Assembly (NCBI GenBank): GCA_017524725.1
Contig: JAFXUZ010000063.1
Location: 1-33,909, forward strand
Direction of reading: 5' to 3'
Source: Clostridia bacterium
Lineage (GTDB): Bacteria > Bacillota > Clostridia > Christensenellales > Aristaeellaceae
DNA: 33,909 nucleotides
Made by a program: the position numbers and the translations under genes. The notes below the pieces were generated by a model. It did no database searches, was not told the DNA's origin, and saw only the letters and a program-made list of their open reading frames with translations. How positions within the stretch are numbered: position 1 is the stretch's first letter; each line of letters opens with the position of its first letter. Positions 22,933 to 32,878 of the stretch are shown piece after piece.

Positions 22933-24009
22933 ATGGCAGAGCTCAGTTTGAAACACATCGACAAAATATACGACAACAACGTCCAGGCGGTATTCGATTT
23001 CAACCTGGATGTGAAGGACGGCGAGCTGATCGTCCTGGTCGGTCCCTCCGGCTGCGGCAAATCCACCACGCTGCGCATGGTGGCGGGCCTGGAAGACATC
23101 TCCAAAGGCACCCTGACCCTGGACGGGCGGGACATTACCCAGACCCCCGCCAAGGACAGGGACATGGCCATGGTGTTCCAGAACTACGCCCTCTACGGCC
23201 ACATGACCATTTATGAAAACATGGCCTTCTCCCTGACGCTGCGCAAGGAGGACCCGAATGTGATCCATAAAAAGGTCCTGGCAGCCGCGGAGATCCTGGA
23301 CCTGACCACCCAGCTCAACAAAAAGCCCTCCCAGCTGTCCGGCGGCCAGCGCCAGCGTGTCGCCATGGGCCGTTCCATCGTCCGCAGCCCCAAGGTGTTC
23401 CTGTTCGACGAGCCCCTGTCCAACCTGGACGCCAAGCTGCGCAGCGCCACCCGCAGGGAGATCATCCTTCTGCACAAACGCCTGAACGCCACCATGCTTT
23501 ACGTCACCCACGACCAGACCGAAGCCCTGACCCTGGCGGACAGGATCGTCTGCATGTCCATGGGCCACGTCCAGCAGATCGGGACGCCCCTGGAACTGTA
23601 CCTGCATCCGGACAATATTTTCGTCGCCAGCTTCATCGGGCTGCCTCCCATGAACATATTTGACGTTGCCGTCAAGGACGGCGCCCTGGTGGGCAAGGGC
23701 TTCACCGTGCAGCTCACGCCGGAACAGAAGGCGACGCTTGCGCCCTACAACAATAAAGAGATATCCCTCGGCGTGCGGCCGGAGGACATTTCCGAAGGTG
23801 GCGACATGGTCATGGATGTGACCACCAATGAAAACCTGGGCATGAACACCCTGGTCCACGGCCACCTGGCGAGCAACCGGATCACCGCCAAACTCAAGGG
23901 CTGGACGGACTACCGCGACGGGGATCAGGTCAGGATCTCCTTTGGAAGGATGCACTTCTTTGACAAGCAAACGACCCAGGCCATTCGAAAGGACGGTAAA
24001 GCGAAATGA
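22933..24009 (+). CDS. Carbohydrate ABC transporter ATPase (MsmX/UgpC type), first copy
   Basis: This 358-residue ATPase carries Walker A GPSGCGKST (37-45), the Q-loop region VFQNYALYG, signature LSGGQRQRVA, Walker B VFLFDEP, D-loop SNLDAK and H-loop YVTHDQTEA. A C-terminal TOBE-like domain follows (about 240-358). MsmX-type ATPases energise family-1 sugar importers and are often shared between several of them. It lies within the operon, and the next small membrane gene overlaps its stop (ATGA). A second full ATPase lies 1.4 kb downstream. Confidence 0.93.
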   Translation: MAELSLKHIDKIYDNNVQAVFDFNLDVKDGELIVLVGPSGCGKSTTLRMVAGLEDISKGTLTLDGRDITQTPAKDRDMAMVFQNYALYGHMTIYENMAFSLTLRKEDPNVIHKKVLAAAEILDLTTQLNKKPSQLSGGQRQRVAMGRSIVRSPKVFLFDEPLSNLDAKLRSATRREIILLHKRLNATMLYVTHDQTEALTLADRIVCMSMGHVQQIGTPLELYLHPDNIFVASFIGLPPMNIFDVAVKDGALVGKGFTVQLTPEQKATLAPYNNKEISLGVRPEDISEGGDMVMDVTTNENLGMNTLVHGHLASNRITAKLKGWTDYRDGDQVRISFGRMHFFDKQTTQAIRKDGKAK

Positions 24010-24548
24010 GTGAAAAGAACGTCCTGCGCAAACTGCTGGTGTCCCTCAAGCGCAAGCCGGCGCTGATCGCCATGTTTATCCTGCTGGTCGCGTTCATCGT
24101 GTATACCTTCAGCCTGACAAACGTTTCCCATACCACCTCCCGCATCAACAAGGCCAACATGGGCCTGGCGGAATTCGCCTCCATGCTCCTGTCGGTCCTT
24201 TCCATGGTCTGCTTCATGAACGCGTATCCCCGCCGCAAAAAAACGAATTACATTATGCTCGGCCTGTCCCTGGCGCTGATCCTGATCGTCATCCTGTGCG
24301 ACGGCATGTATATCGGCAGGATCGCGGAGGCCCTGAACGACCCCAAGTCCCAGCTGGATACGACCAAGGAAACCTATATCCTGGCGACGCGGGCCATGCT
24401 TAATGTGCACCGGGTCATCCTGATTATCGGCGCGGCGCTGGCGGTCCTGGTCCCCTGGTACGGTAAGCTCCTCCGCAAGATCAATACCAACGTCAATATC
24501 GAAGGAAACAGCGAAATGGCCGCCATCGAGATCGAGGGCAACGACTGA
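24006..24548 (+). CDS. Unrecognised membrane protein 3 of the transport operon
   Basis: This 180-residue protein has hydrophobic segments near 18-38, 52-72, 80-99 and 135-155, then a polar tail. As in membrane protein 1, a basic turn (YPRRKKTNY) precedes helix 3 and a long polar loop separates helices 3 and 4, so the two may be distant relatives; this is an eye judgement. ATG 24006 overlaps the ATPase stop. No known family was recognised. Confidence 0.72.
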   Translation: MSEKNVLRKLLVSLKRKPALIAMFILLVAFIVYTFSLTNVSHTTSRINKANMGLAEFASMLLSVLSMVCFMNAYPRRKKTNYIMLGLSLALILIVILCDGMYIGRIAEALNDPKSQLDTTKETYILATRAMLNVHRVILIIGAALAVLVPWYGKLLRKINTNVNIEGNSEMAAIEIEGND

Positions 24549-24614
24549 TCGTTTCCCCCGGGTGACGCTGCGTGGCCGCCCGGGACATGAAATAATACGG
24601 CCGATAGGGATCGC

Positions 24615-25262
24615 ATGAGTAAAAACGACAAGAAAGCGCGGGACGTTCCCCCGAAGGACATGGAGGCAAGGCTCAGCCGCCATGCCAAAGCGGTGGACGA
24701 CCTGATCCACGCGGACGTCACCAATTCGCCGGCGGTGGATCCGGACGAACTCAGGAAATATCGTTCCGGATTCAAGCTGAAGCTGCCCCCATGGCTGAAA
24801 GCTGCATTGATCAAGGCCTGGTTCGGCGGAATGATCTGCTACTTCTTTGTATGGGGCCTGAGCACATACGGTGTCAGTGTTACGGATACCGTCGTGATCA
24901 TGGGTGTGGTCCATGGCATCGTTACGGACCTGATCGTCAACAACATTTTTCGCTACTATGCCAGAAAGCCGGGCGAAAACGACCGCTGGATGATGATCCC
25001 GAAAAGGAAGTTCATTTCCCTGCCGTTCAATGTGGTCTATTCCCTCGTCCTGATGTTCCTGGTCCTTATGACTTATGGCGGACTGAACAAAGGACCTGTC
25101 TTCGTCGGGGTGGGTCCCATCCTGTTCGGGGTGTTCACGGCCGCCTGGGACATGCTTTTCCTTGGCTGCAAACGCCTCATCCGCAGGATCGTGGGCGACG
25201 CGATGGAAGAAGCCGGGCCGAAGCCCGGGGACAGGGATCGCAGGGATTACGGGCTCAAGTAA
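24615..25262 (+). CDS. Unrecognised membrane protein 4 of the transport operon
   Basis: This 215-residue protein has a charged cytoplasmic N-terminus of about 60 residues and hydrophobic segments near 62-85, 92-112, 135-158 and 163-185, then a basic, charged tail. The ribosome site is weak (ATAGGGAT). The gap of 66 bases before it holds nothing recognisable. It precedes the second ATPase gene. No family was recognised. Confidence 0.72.
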   Translation: MSKNDKKARDVPPKDMEARLSRHAKAVDDLIHADVTNSPAVDPDELRKYRSGFKLKLPPWLKAALIKAWFGGMICYFFVWGLSTYGVSVTDTVVIMGVVHGIVTDLIVNNIFRYYARKPGENDRWMMIPKRKFISLPFNVVYSLVLMFLVLMTYGGLNKGPVFVGVGPILFGVFTAAWDMLFLGCKRLIRRIVGDAMEEAGPKPGDRDRRDYGLK

Positions 25263-25398
25263 CACGCCCGCGCATCAGGAGAGAACATCCCTTACAGACG
25301 CGGCTCTTAAACCAGGTGATAAAAAACGTTTCCGGCGGAGATGAATCATGCCGAGCCTGCCGGAGGAGGTCCAATCCAAGCAAAGGAGTTGCAAAGAT

Positions 25399-26487
25399 AT
25401 GGCTTATTTGACGCTCAGGAACATCAACAAGATCTATCCCAACGGTTTCCACGCGGTGCATGATTTCAATCTTGAGATCGAAAAGGGCGAGTTCATCGTT
25501 TTCGTCGGGCCTTCGGGCTGCGGAAAGTCCACCACCCTTCGCATGATCGCGGGCCTGGAGGACATCAGCAAGGGCGAATTCCTGATCGACGGGCAATTGG
25601 CCAACCAGTGGGGCCCCCGCCAGAGGGGGATCTCGATGGTGTTCCAGAGCTACGCGCTGTTCCCGAACATGACCGTCTTTGACAACCTTGCCTTTGGACT
25701 GAACCTTCAGGGCGTGGATGAGGACGAGATCGAAAACCGTGTCAACAAGACCGCGAAGATCCTCGGCCTGACGGATTACCTGGACCGGATGCCCAGGGCG
25801 CTTTCCGGCGGTCAGCGCCAGAGGGTCGCCGTCGGACGTTCCATCATCCGCAAGGTGGGCGTGTTCCTGATGGACGAGCCCCTTTCGAACCTGGATGCCA
25901 AGCAGCGTGTGACCATGCGTTCCGAGATCACCCAGATCCACAGGGAGACCGGCGCCAGCACCATCTATGTTACCCACGACCAGACCGAGGCCATGACCAT
26001 GGCCGACAGGATCGTGGTCATGAAGGCGGGCTACGTACAGCAGGTCGGCACCCCGCGGGAGGTATACTTCAATCCCCGCAACGTGTTCGTGGCCGGATTC
26101 ATCGGCGAGCCGCCCATGAACTTTGTACGCCTTCCCGTCAAAGGCGGAAAGGTGTCCATGAACGGGCAGGAGATGGACCTCAGGAAGCGCCTGGGCGAAA
26201 AGATCGCCAAATACGATGGCAAGGAAGTCATCGTCGGTTTCCGTCCCGAGGCCAGTGTGCCGGATAACGGTGAAAACGGAGAGAATGTTTACCGTCTGTA
26301 CGGCGATGTGGAGCTCACCGAGATGCTGGGTGACAATGCCAATGTATACATGAACATCGGTCCGCACAGGGTCATATTGAAGGTGGCGCCGGACGGTATC
26401 CCCGAGATGGATTCCGTTTACAAATTCATGATCCCGGTGGACAAGGTCTATCTGTTCGACGCGGAGACCGAAATGGTGATCGACTGA
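25399..26487 (+). CDS. Carbohydrate ABC transporter ATPase (MsmX/UgpC type), second copy
   Basis: This 362-residue ATPase has the same layout as the first copy: Walker A GPSGCGKST (37-45), signature LSGGQRQRVA, Walker B VFLMDEP, H-loop YVTHDQTEA and a TOBE region. Catalytic residues are intact in both copies, so neither looks decayed. The two differ most in the TOBE part, suggesting different partners or signals. I choose ATG 25399, with AAGGAG 10 bases upstream, over the frame starting at 25348. A terminator-like hairpin follows. Confidence 0.93.
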   Translation: MAYLTLRNINKIYPNGFHAVHDFNLEIEKGEFIVFVGPSGCGKSTTLRMIAGLEDISKGEFLIDGQLANQWGPRQRGISMVFQSYALFPNMTVFDNLAFGLNLQGVDEDEIENRVNKTAKILGLTDYLDRMPRALSGGQRQRVAVGRSIIRKVGVFLMDEPLSNLDAKQRVTMRSEITQIHRETGASTIYVTHDQTEAMTMADRIVVMKAGYVQQVGTPREVYFNPRNVFVAGFIGEPPMNFVRLPVKGGKVSMNGQEMDLRKRLGEKIAKYDGKEVIVGFRPEASVPDNGENGENVYRLYGDVELTEMLGDNANVYMNIGPHRVILKVAPDGIPEMDSVYKFMIPVDKVYLFDAETEMVID

Positions 26488-26508
26488 GGGATGCCGCGTC
26501 CGTCATAA

Positions 26509-26533
26509 GGAACCGCTTCGCGCGGTTCCTTTT
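26509..26533 (+). terminator. Hairpin with short U-tract after the second ATPase gene
   Basis: GGAACCGC (26509-26516) and GCGGTTCC (26522-26529) form an 8-bp stem with loop TTCGC, followed by four Ts. It may terminate part of the transport operon transcripts and leave the enzyme genes with lower read-through. No clear new promoter was found before GH105. Confidence 0.6.
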
Positions 26534-26636
26534 CAATAGAAGGCACCAAAACGGCTGAACTGTCTGCCGCAAAAGTGTATCCGCGGCACAAGGTTCCATG
26601 CCGGGAAAAAGGATCAAAAAAACGGAGGGAAAGACA

Positions 26637-27743
26637 ATGAAGGCACTGGAATATGTCGACCGCTTCCTTGAGGGATATAAGGATTATAAAAAGTACTGGA
26701 ATTATGAGGACGGCTGCGTCCTGGTGGGCTGTATCGATCTGTATGCCGCTACCGGGGATAAGAAGTATCGGGATTTCGTCGTGGATTACTGCGACAGGTT
26801 CGTTGGTCCCTTCGGGTCGATCGTCAATTTCGATTACCGCCAGTACTCCACCGATTCCATCAACGCCTCCAAAGCCCTGTTCTTTGCCCTTGACGAGACC
26901 GGGGACAGCCGCTACCGCGCGGCTATCGAGCAGAGCATGGAACGGGTCCGCAACTGCCCCAGGTGCAAATGCGGAAACTTCTTCCACAAGGAGCGTTATG
27001 CCTGGCAGGTGTGGCTGGACGGATTGTATATGCTGCAGCCCTTCTACGCGGCCTATGAAATGCGCTTCGGCGGCAAGGCGCAGATCGGCGACATCGTGAA
27101 CCAGTTTAAAAACGTCCGCAAAAACCTCTATATCGAAGAAACGGGCCTTTATGTCCACGGCTGGGACGAAAGCCGGGCACAGTTCTGGTGTGATAAGGAA
27201 ACAGGCCGCAGTGCCAATTACTGGCTCCGGTCCATGGGATGGTATCTGATGGCCCTGATCGACTGCATCGACCTGATCGACGAGCAGCTTTACGAGCATC
27301 GCCGGGCGCTGATCGACCTGTTCAGGGAGGCCGTGGCCGGCATCCTGCCATACGCCGATGAAAAGAGCGGCATGTTCTTCCAGGTGATCGACAAAAAAGG
27401 CCTGGAAGGCAACTATACCGAGACCTCCGGCACCGCTATGGTGGCTTATGCCGTCCTCAAGGGTGTGCGGCTGGGTGTCCTCAGCGGTGAAAAGGCGAAG
27501 CCCTTCGGCATCCGCGCCTTTGAGGGACTGCTTAATGAAAAGCTGATCGAAAATGAAGACGGATCCCTCAGCCTGAAGGATATCTGCCTGGTTGCGGGCC
27601 TGGGCAAAGGGCCGGACGGCGGCATGCCTAGGGACGGAAGCGCGGAATATTACCTGAGTGAACCTAAATGCGCGGATGATTCCAAGGGCACAGGTCCCTT
27701 TATGATGGCCCTGAGCGAATACCTGCGTGCGGGAAAGGAGTAA
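26637..27743 (+). CDS. Unsaturated rhamnogalacturonyl hydrolase (GH105)
   Basis: This 368-residue enzyme has no signal peptide, so it acts in the cytoplasm. It removes the unsaturated uronic acid left at the end of rhamnogalacturonan (or related) fragments by lyases. D73, D128 (in WLDGLYM) and H174 (in VHGWDES) keep the exact spacing of active-site residues D88, D143 and H189 of Bacillus YteR, and the family stretch GTAMVAYAVLKG is present. ATG 26637 has GGAGGG upstream; an earlier in-frame ATG (26598) lacks a good site. It follows the importer genes and is four bases from the GH28 gene. Confidence 0.92.
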   Translation: MKALEYVDRFLEGYKDYKKYWNYEDGCVLVGCIDLYAATGDKKYRDFVVDYCDRFVGPFGSIVNFDYRQYSTDSINASKALFFALDETGDSRYRAAIEQSMERVRNCPRCKCGNFFHKERYAWQVWLDGLYMLQPFYAAYEMRFGGKAQIGDIVNQFKNVRKNLYIEETGLYVHGWDESRAQFWCDKETGRSANYWLRSMGWYLMALIDCIDLIDEQLYEHRRALIDLFREAVAGILPYADEKSGMFFQVIDKKGLEGNYTETSGTAMVAYAVLKGVRLGVLSGEKAKPFGIRAFEGLLNEKLIENEDGSLSLKDICLVAGLGKGPDGGMPRDGSAEYYLSEPKCADDSKGTGPFMMALSEYLRAGKE

Positions 27744-27747
27744 AACT

Positions 27748-29340
27748 ATGAAACTCCTCCATGTTGCATCCCGGTCCGCCGTGGTCCTTGTCGAAGCGCC
27801 GGGCCTGTACGAGACCGAAAAACCTTACCGTTACACCCTTCAGGAGATCGCGGACGGCAAAAAGCGCTGGCCAAGGATGCCCCTTGCGCCCCGGCAGGAA
27901 GATTCCTCCCGGAAGGTCCTCAGCTTTTATGCCCTGTTCCCGGATACGCAGTATTCCCTGTGTGTGGACTTTGGGGACGGCGAAACGGAGGAGATCTCCT
28001 TCCGCACCGCGGATGAAAAATGTACGATGGACGTCCGCCGCTTCGGCGCCCGGGGCGATGGCATACACAACGACGGCGCGGCCATCCAGGCGGCCATCGC
28101 CTGCTGCCCCGAGGGAGGCAGGGTCTTCCTGCCTGCGGGCACCTACCTGACGGGCCCCATTTTCCTCAAAAGCGGTCTGCACCTGGATTTCGCGTTGGGC
28201 GCCGTACTGAAGCTGACCGCGGACCGCTCGCAGATCCCCATCCTGCCGGGCATGACGCCCCACTGGGACGAAAAGGGCGATACGGACCTGGGCAGCTGGG
28301 AAGGAAACCCGCTGGACAGTTTTGCCTCTCTGATCACCGGTGTGGAGGTGAAGGACGTATGCATCACCGGCCCCGGCGTCCTGGACGGCGGGGAGGGCGA
28401 TTGGTGGAAAAATCCCAAGGTCCGCAGGGGCGCCTGGCGTCCGAGGCTCTTCTTCCTGTGCCGTTCTGAGAACGTGGTCGTCCACGGACTGTCTTTCCGG
28501 AACTCTCCTGCATGGAATATCCAGCCCTATTTCAGCCGGGACCTCAAATTCCTGGATATCTGCGTGAACGCTCCGGCGGACAGCCCCAACACCGACGGCT
28601 TCGATCCCGAAAGCTGTGAAAACCTGCTGCTGTGCGGCGCCCATTTTTCGGTGGGTGACGACTGTATCGCCATCAAGGCCGGAAAGATCTATATGGCCTC
28701 CACCCGGCATACCCCCACCCGCCACGTCCGCATCTGCCATTGCCTGATGGAGGATGGCCACGGCGGCGTAACGGTGGGCAGCGAAATGGCCGGCGGCGTA
28801 TACGACGTTGAGGTCTCCCACTGCCTGATGAGGCACACAGACCGGGGCCTGAGGATCAAGACCCGCAGGGGCCGGGGCAAAGAGGGAGTCATCGACGGTA
28901 TTGTCTTCCGGGACATCCGCATGGAGAACGTGCGTTCGCCCCTTTGCTGCAACGCGATGTATTACTGCGATCCCGACGGGCACACGCCCTATGTGCAGAC
29001 CCGGGAAAAGCTCCCGGTGGATGACCGCACACCGCGGATCGGTTCCCTCACTTTCGAAAGGGTCACCGCCGCGGACGCCGAGGCCTGCGCCGGCTATTTC
29101 CTGGGGATCCCGGAGATGCCCTGCGAAAGGGTCACGCTGAAGGACTGTTCCTTTGATTTTGCTCCGGATGGGAAAAAGATGGTCCCGGTCATGGCCGAGG
29201 GTGTGGAGGAATGCTTCCGCCGCGGCCTGATCCTCAGGAACGTGCGCGAAGCGGTGATCGAAAACACCCGCTTTAATGGTATTGAGGGACCCGAAGTGGA
29301 AACGGAGGAGGTCGGAAGCCTGAAACGGGACGGGGAATGA
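27748..29340 (+). CDS. Glycoside hydrolase family 28 (polygalacturonase-like)
   Basis: This 530-residue protein opens with a domain of about 95 residues often seen before bacterial GH28 folds, followed by the right-handed beta-helix. All catalytic motifs are present: NTDG (281-284, D283), GDDC (303-306, D304/D305), GHGG (H338) and RIK (R369, K371). They match the acid, base and substrate-binding residues of characterised polygalacturonases. No signal peptide is visible, so it probably trims imported galacturonate oligosaccharides in the cytoplasm. ATG 27748 follows AAGGAG. With GH105 it points to pectin-derived substrates. Confidence 0.93.
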   Translation: MKLLHVASRSAVVLVEAPGLYETEKPYRYTLQEIADGKKRWPRMPLAPRQEDSSRKVLSFYALFPDTQYSLCVDFGDGETEEISFRTADEKCTMDVRRFGARGDGIHNDGAAIQAAIACCPEGGRVFLPAGTYLTGPIFLKSGLHLDFALGAVLKLTADRSQIPILPGMTPHWDEKGDTDLGSWEGNPLDSFASLITGVEVKDVCITGPGVLDGGEGDWWKNPKVRRGAWRPRLFFLCRSENVVVHGLSFRNSPAWNIQPYFSRDLKFLDICVNAPADSPNTDGFDPESCENLLLCGAHFSVGDDCIAIKAGKIYMASTRHTPTRHVRICHCLMEDGHGGVTVGSEMAGGVYDVEVSHCLMRHTDRGLRIKTRRGRGKEGVIDGIVFRDIRMENVRSPLCCNAMYYCDPDGHTPYVQTREKLPVDDRTPRIGSLTFERVTAADAEACAGYFLGIPEMPCERVTLKDCSFDFAPDGKKMVPVMAEGVEECFRRGLILRNVREAVIENTRFNGIEGPEVETEEVGSLKRDGE

Positions 29341-29511
29341 CGATGTACCTGTTATTTGACGCGCCCCGCCGGGGCCTCCGCGGCCCCGGACCCCACGGCA
29401 GGGATTCTCCTCTGCACCCCAATCCGGAGATGGGACCGGTCACGGACAGCCGACAATTTCCGCCTGTTTGACAATGCCGCCGGGCGAGCTTCCGGACAAG
29501 GGAAAACAGGC

Positions 29512-29568
29512 GCAGCGCCCCGGGGAAAAGGATTGCCTTTTCCCGGGGGCGCTGCCCATTGTTTTTTT
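29512..29568 (+). terminator. Long hairpin terminator after the transport/pectin operon
   Basis: Arms 29512-29531 and 29536-29555 form a stem of 20 base pairs with a single mismatch and loop ATTG. Seven Ts follow at 29562-29568 after a six-base gap. It is the most likely end of the operon that begins near 16971. Confidence 0.72.
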
Positions 29569-29670
29569 CGGGCGCATGGGCAGGATCCCCAGAAGGATCG
29601 AGGATCCAGGTAGGTCACCTTCCCGGTTCGGGGGATTGGGGGCTGAAGAAGCGTAAGACGCCCGGGATCA

Positions 29671-29822
29671 GTTCACAAACATGTGAACGCGGTTGCTGTA
29701 ATAAACTCTGTTGGTGCAAACCATGATGATGGATCCGGTGATCTGCCCGAAGAGTCCGGAGCCGAATATCCCCAATGACAGGCGGGCGGTCGATACGACG
29801 GCGGGAATGCAGACAAATGTAA
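29671..29822 (-). pseudogene. Possible C-terminal remnant of a small membrane protein gene
   Basis: Minus-strand codons ending in the TGA at 29670-29668 read as a hydrophobic segment with protein-like composition (SLGIFGSGLFGQITGSIIM, then TNRVYYSNRVHMFVN). There is no convincing start codon or ribosome site, and the frame runs into the gdhA terminator, so it could be a truncated fragment or chance. The final codons contain the GTTCAC/GTGAAC inverted repeat. Low confidence. Confidence 0.25.
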
Positions 29823-29852
29823 AAAAACGGCGCCGGTTTTTTGCCGGCGCCG
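29821..29852 (-). terminator. gdhA terminator
   Basis: On the minus strand CGGCGCCGG and CCGGCGCCG form a perfect 9-bp stem around CAAAAAA, directly followed by seven Ts. It starts about 25 bases after the gdhA stop. Confidence 0.9.
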
Positions 29853-29876
29853 AAAAAGCTCGGGGAAAGAAAGGGA

Positions 29877-31247
<1,371 letters not shown>

Positions 31248-31270
31248 TCATTCCGCAAACGGTACACTGA

Positions 31271-31300
31271 ATTTTACGACAGGTACAGCGTTGAATGCAA
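31271..31300 (-). promoter_or_regulatory. Candidate gdhA promoter
   Basis: On the minus strand TTGCAT (31300-31295) and TAAAAT (31276-31271) are spaced by 18 bases. This is an acceptable but not strong sigma-A match, about 55 bases before the start codon. Confidence 0.5.
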
Positions 31301-31385
31301 GGGGAAGAGAGGCCAAAACCGGGCCGTTTTTGCATTTTCGCTGTTTTAATACTGCATTTTGAATGTATTTTGATTTGCCCGACCG

Positions 31386-32639
31386 TCAGACGAGGGTGCT
31401 GAAATAATCCTCCGGGGTCTCGGCGCGGCGGATGAGGCGCATTTCCCCGTCCGCCTTCAAAAGTACCTCCGCACACCGCAGGCGTCCGTTGTACTGGTAG
31501 CCCATGGCCAGGCCATGGGCGCCGGTGTCATGGATCACGATCAGGTCGCCGACGGCGATCTCGGGCAGCGGGCGGTCCCATGCGAACTTGTCGTTGTTTT
31601 CGCACAGCGCGCCGGTGACGTCATAGATATGGTCGGGCGCCTTGTCCCTTTTTCCGACCACGTGGATATGGTGGTAGGCGCCGTACATGGCCGGGCGCAT
31701 CAGGCAGCTGGCGCAGGCGTCCACACCGATGTAATCCTTGTAGATCTTTTTCTCATGTACGGCCCGGGTCACAAGCCACCCGTAAGGTCCGGTCATGAAC
31801 CGTCCCATCTCGGTGCAGATGGCGGGGCCGGAGGGTGAAACGGGGCCGAAGACTTCTTCGTAGACCTTTTTGACCGCGCTCCCGATGGCGCGGATGTCGT
31901 TGGGCTTCTCTTCCGGACGGTAAGGGATGCCGATGCCGCCGGAAAGGTTGATGAAGGAAAGGGGAAGACCGGCCTCCCCGCTCAGGTCCCTTCCCAGGGT
32001 GAAAAGCAGCCGGGCAAGGGTCGGGTAATATTCCCGGTCGATGGAGTTGGACGCCAGCAGGGCATGCAGGCCGAACCGCTTCACGCCCAGGGCCTTCAGT
32101 TTTCCAAGGGCCTGGGAAAGCTGGGGACGGGTCATGCCGTATTTGCTTTCGCCGGGCTGGCCCATGATGGCAGAACCGCCCTTGAGCTCTCCTCCGGGAT
32201 TGAAGCGGAGGCAGATCTCCTCCGGAATGCCGCCGTGGGAGAGGAGCGTTTCGATGTCGGTCAGGTCATCCAGGTTGATGACCGCCTCCATCTCCCGGGC
32301 CATGGTATATTCCCCGGGAGGCATGGCATTGGCGGAGAACATGATATCCTTCCCGGAAAAACCGCCCCTTTTGGCCAGGATCAGCTCGCACAGGCTGGAG
32401 CAGTCCAGTCCGCAGTTTTCCGAACGGAAGATCTCCAGTACCCGGGGATTGGGCAGGGCTTTGACGGCAAAATATTCACGGAAGGCGGGGGCCCAGGCAA
32501 AGGCCTCCTTCACATCGCGTATGGCCGAGCGGATGCCCGCCTCGTCATACAGGTGGAACGGGGTGGGGAACGTGTCGGCTGCCCGGAGAAATACATCGTC
32601 CGGCAGAGAAAAATTCGGCATGGGCGGTTCCTCTTTCAT
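31386..32639 (-). CDS. Diaminopimelate decarboxylase-like PLP enzyme (fold type III)
   Basis: This 417-residue protein belongs to the LysA/ornithine decarboxylase-like family. The PLP lysine is K60 in YFAVKALPN, followed by GLDCSSLCEL, the glycine-rich phosphate-binding SGGIGIPYRPEE and the C-terminal-domain HDTGAHG. Converting meso-diaminopimelate to lysine is the most likely reaction. This sequence type differs somewhat from textbook LysA, so a related carboxylated diamine or amino acid remains possible. ATG 32639 has AAGGAG 11 bases upstream; an in-frame ATG at 32621 is an alternative. It has its own promoter and lies upstream of gdhA. Confidence 0.82.
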   Translation of the reverse strand: MKEEPPMPNFSLPDDVFLRAADTFPTPFHLYDEAGIRSAIRDVKEAFAWAPAFREYFAVKALPNPRVLEIFRSENCGLDCSSLCELILAKRGGFSGKDIMFSANAMPPGEYTMAREMEAVINLDDLTDIETLLSHGGIPEEICLRFNPGGELKGGSAIMGQPGESKYGMTRPQLSQALGKLKALGVKRFGLHALLASNSIDREYYPTLARLLFTLGRDLSGEAGLPLSFINLSGGIGIPYRPEEKPNDIRAIGSAVKKVYEEVFGPVSPSGPAICTEMGRFMTGPYGWLVTRAVHEKKIYKDYIGVDACASCLMRPAMYGAYHHIHVVGKRDKAPDHIYDVTGALCENNDKFAWDRPLPEIAVGDLIVIHDTGAHGLAMGYQYNGRLRCAEVLLKADGEMRLIRRAETPEDYFSTLV

Positions 32640-32674
32640 CGTTGGCTGCTCTCCTTGAAGGACAGCGCATGCCC

Positions 32675-32703
32675 ATCATAGCCCAGGGAACGTTTTTTTT
32701 CAA
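32675..32703 (-). promoter_or_regulatory. Promoter of the decarboxylase gene
   Basis: On the minus strand TTGAAA (32703-32698) and TATGAT (32680-32675) are spaced by exactly 17 bases, close to consensus, about 35 bases before the start codon. Confidence 0.75.
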
Positions 32704-32820
32704 TTCGGACGGCACAAAAACACAGAGGAAAAACAAGACCGCCGGGCAGGCCTGACCAAAGTTAAATTGATCAAAAATAGATAAAAAATATTCAAATAAA
32801 GATTTACATATAAGTTTTTA

Positions 32821-32850
32821 TTGACAGATGTACATGAAAAGAATTATAGT
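32821..32850 (+). promoter_or_regulatory. Promoter of the small HTH gene
   Basis: TTGACA (32821-32826) is a perfect -35 box; TATAGT (32845-32850) lies 18 bases on. The region upstream is very AT-rich (32760-32820), which may add activity. Confidence 0.6.
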
Positions 32851-32878
32851 TATCCAAACGGGAAAGGAAGGATGGGGG

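Larger units (their letters stand above)
29341..29876. other. Intergenic region between GH28 and gdhA
   Basis: This 536-base gap holds a GC-rich hairpin just after GH28 (CCGGGGCC/GGCCCCGG near 29368-29388), two terminators (separate entries), a perfect inverted repeat GTTCAC-N6-GTGAAC (29671-29688) and a short minus-strand open frame that could be a gene remnant. Plus-strand frames here are GC-rich and show no ribosome site. Confidence 0.5.

Noticed and set aside
29337..29471. 44-codon frame overlapping the GH28 stop (ATGA)
   Set aside because: The overlap looks like coupling, but the encoded peptide is Pro/Gly/Arg-rich, crosses a strong GC hairpin and has no recognisable feature.
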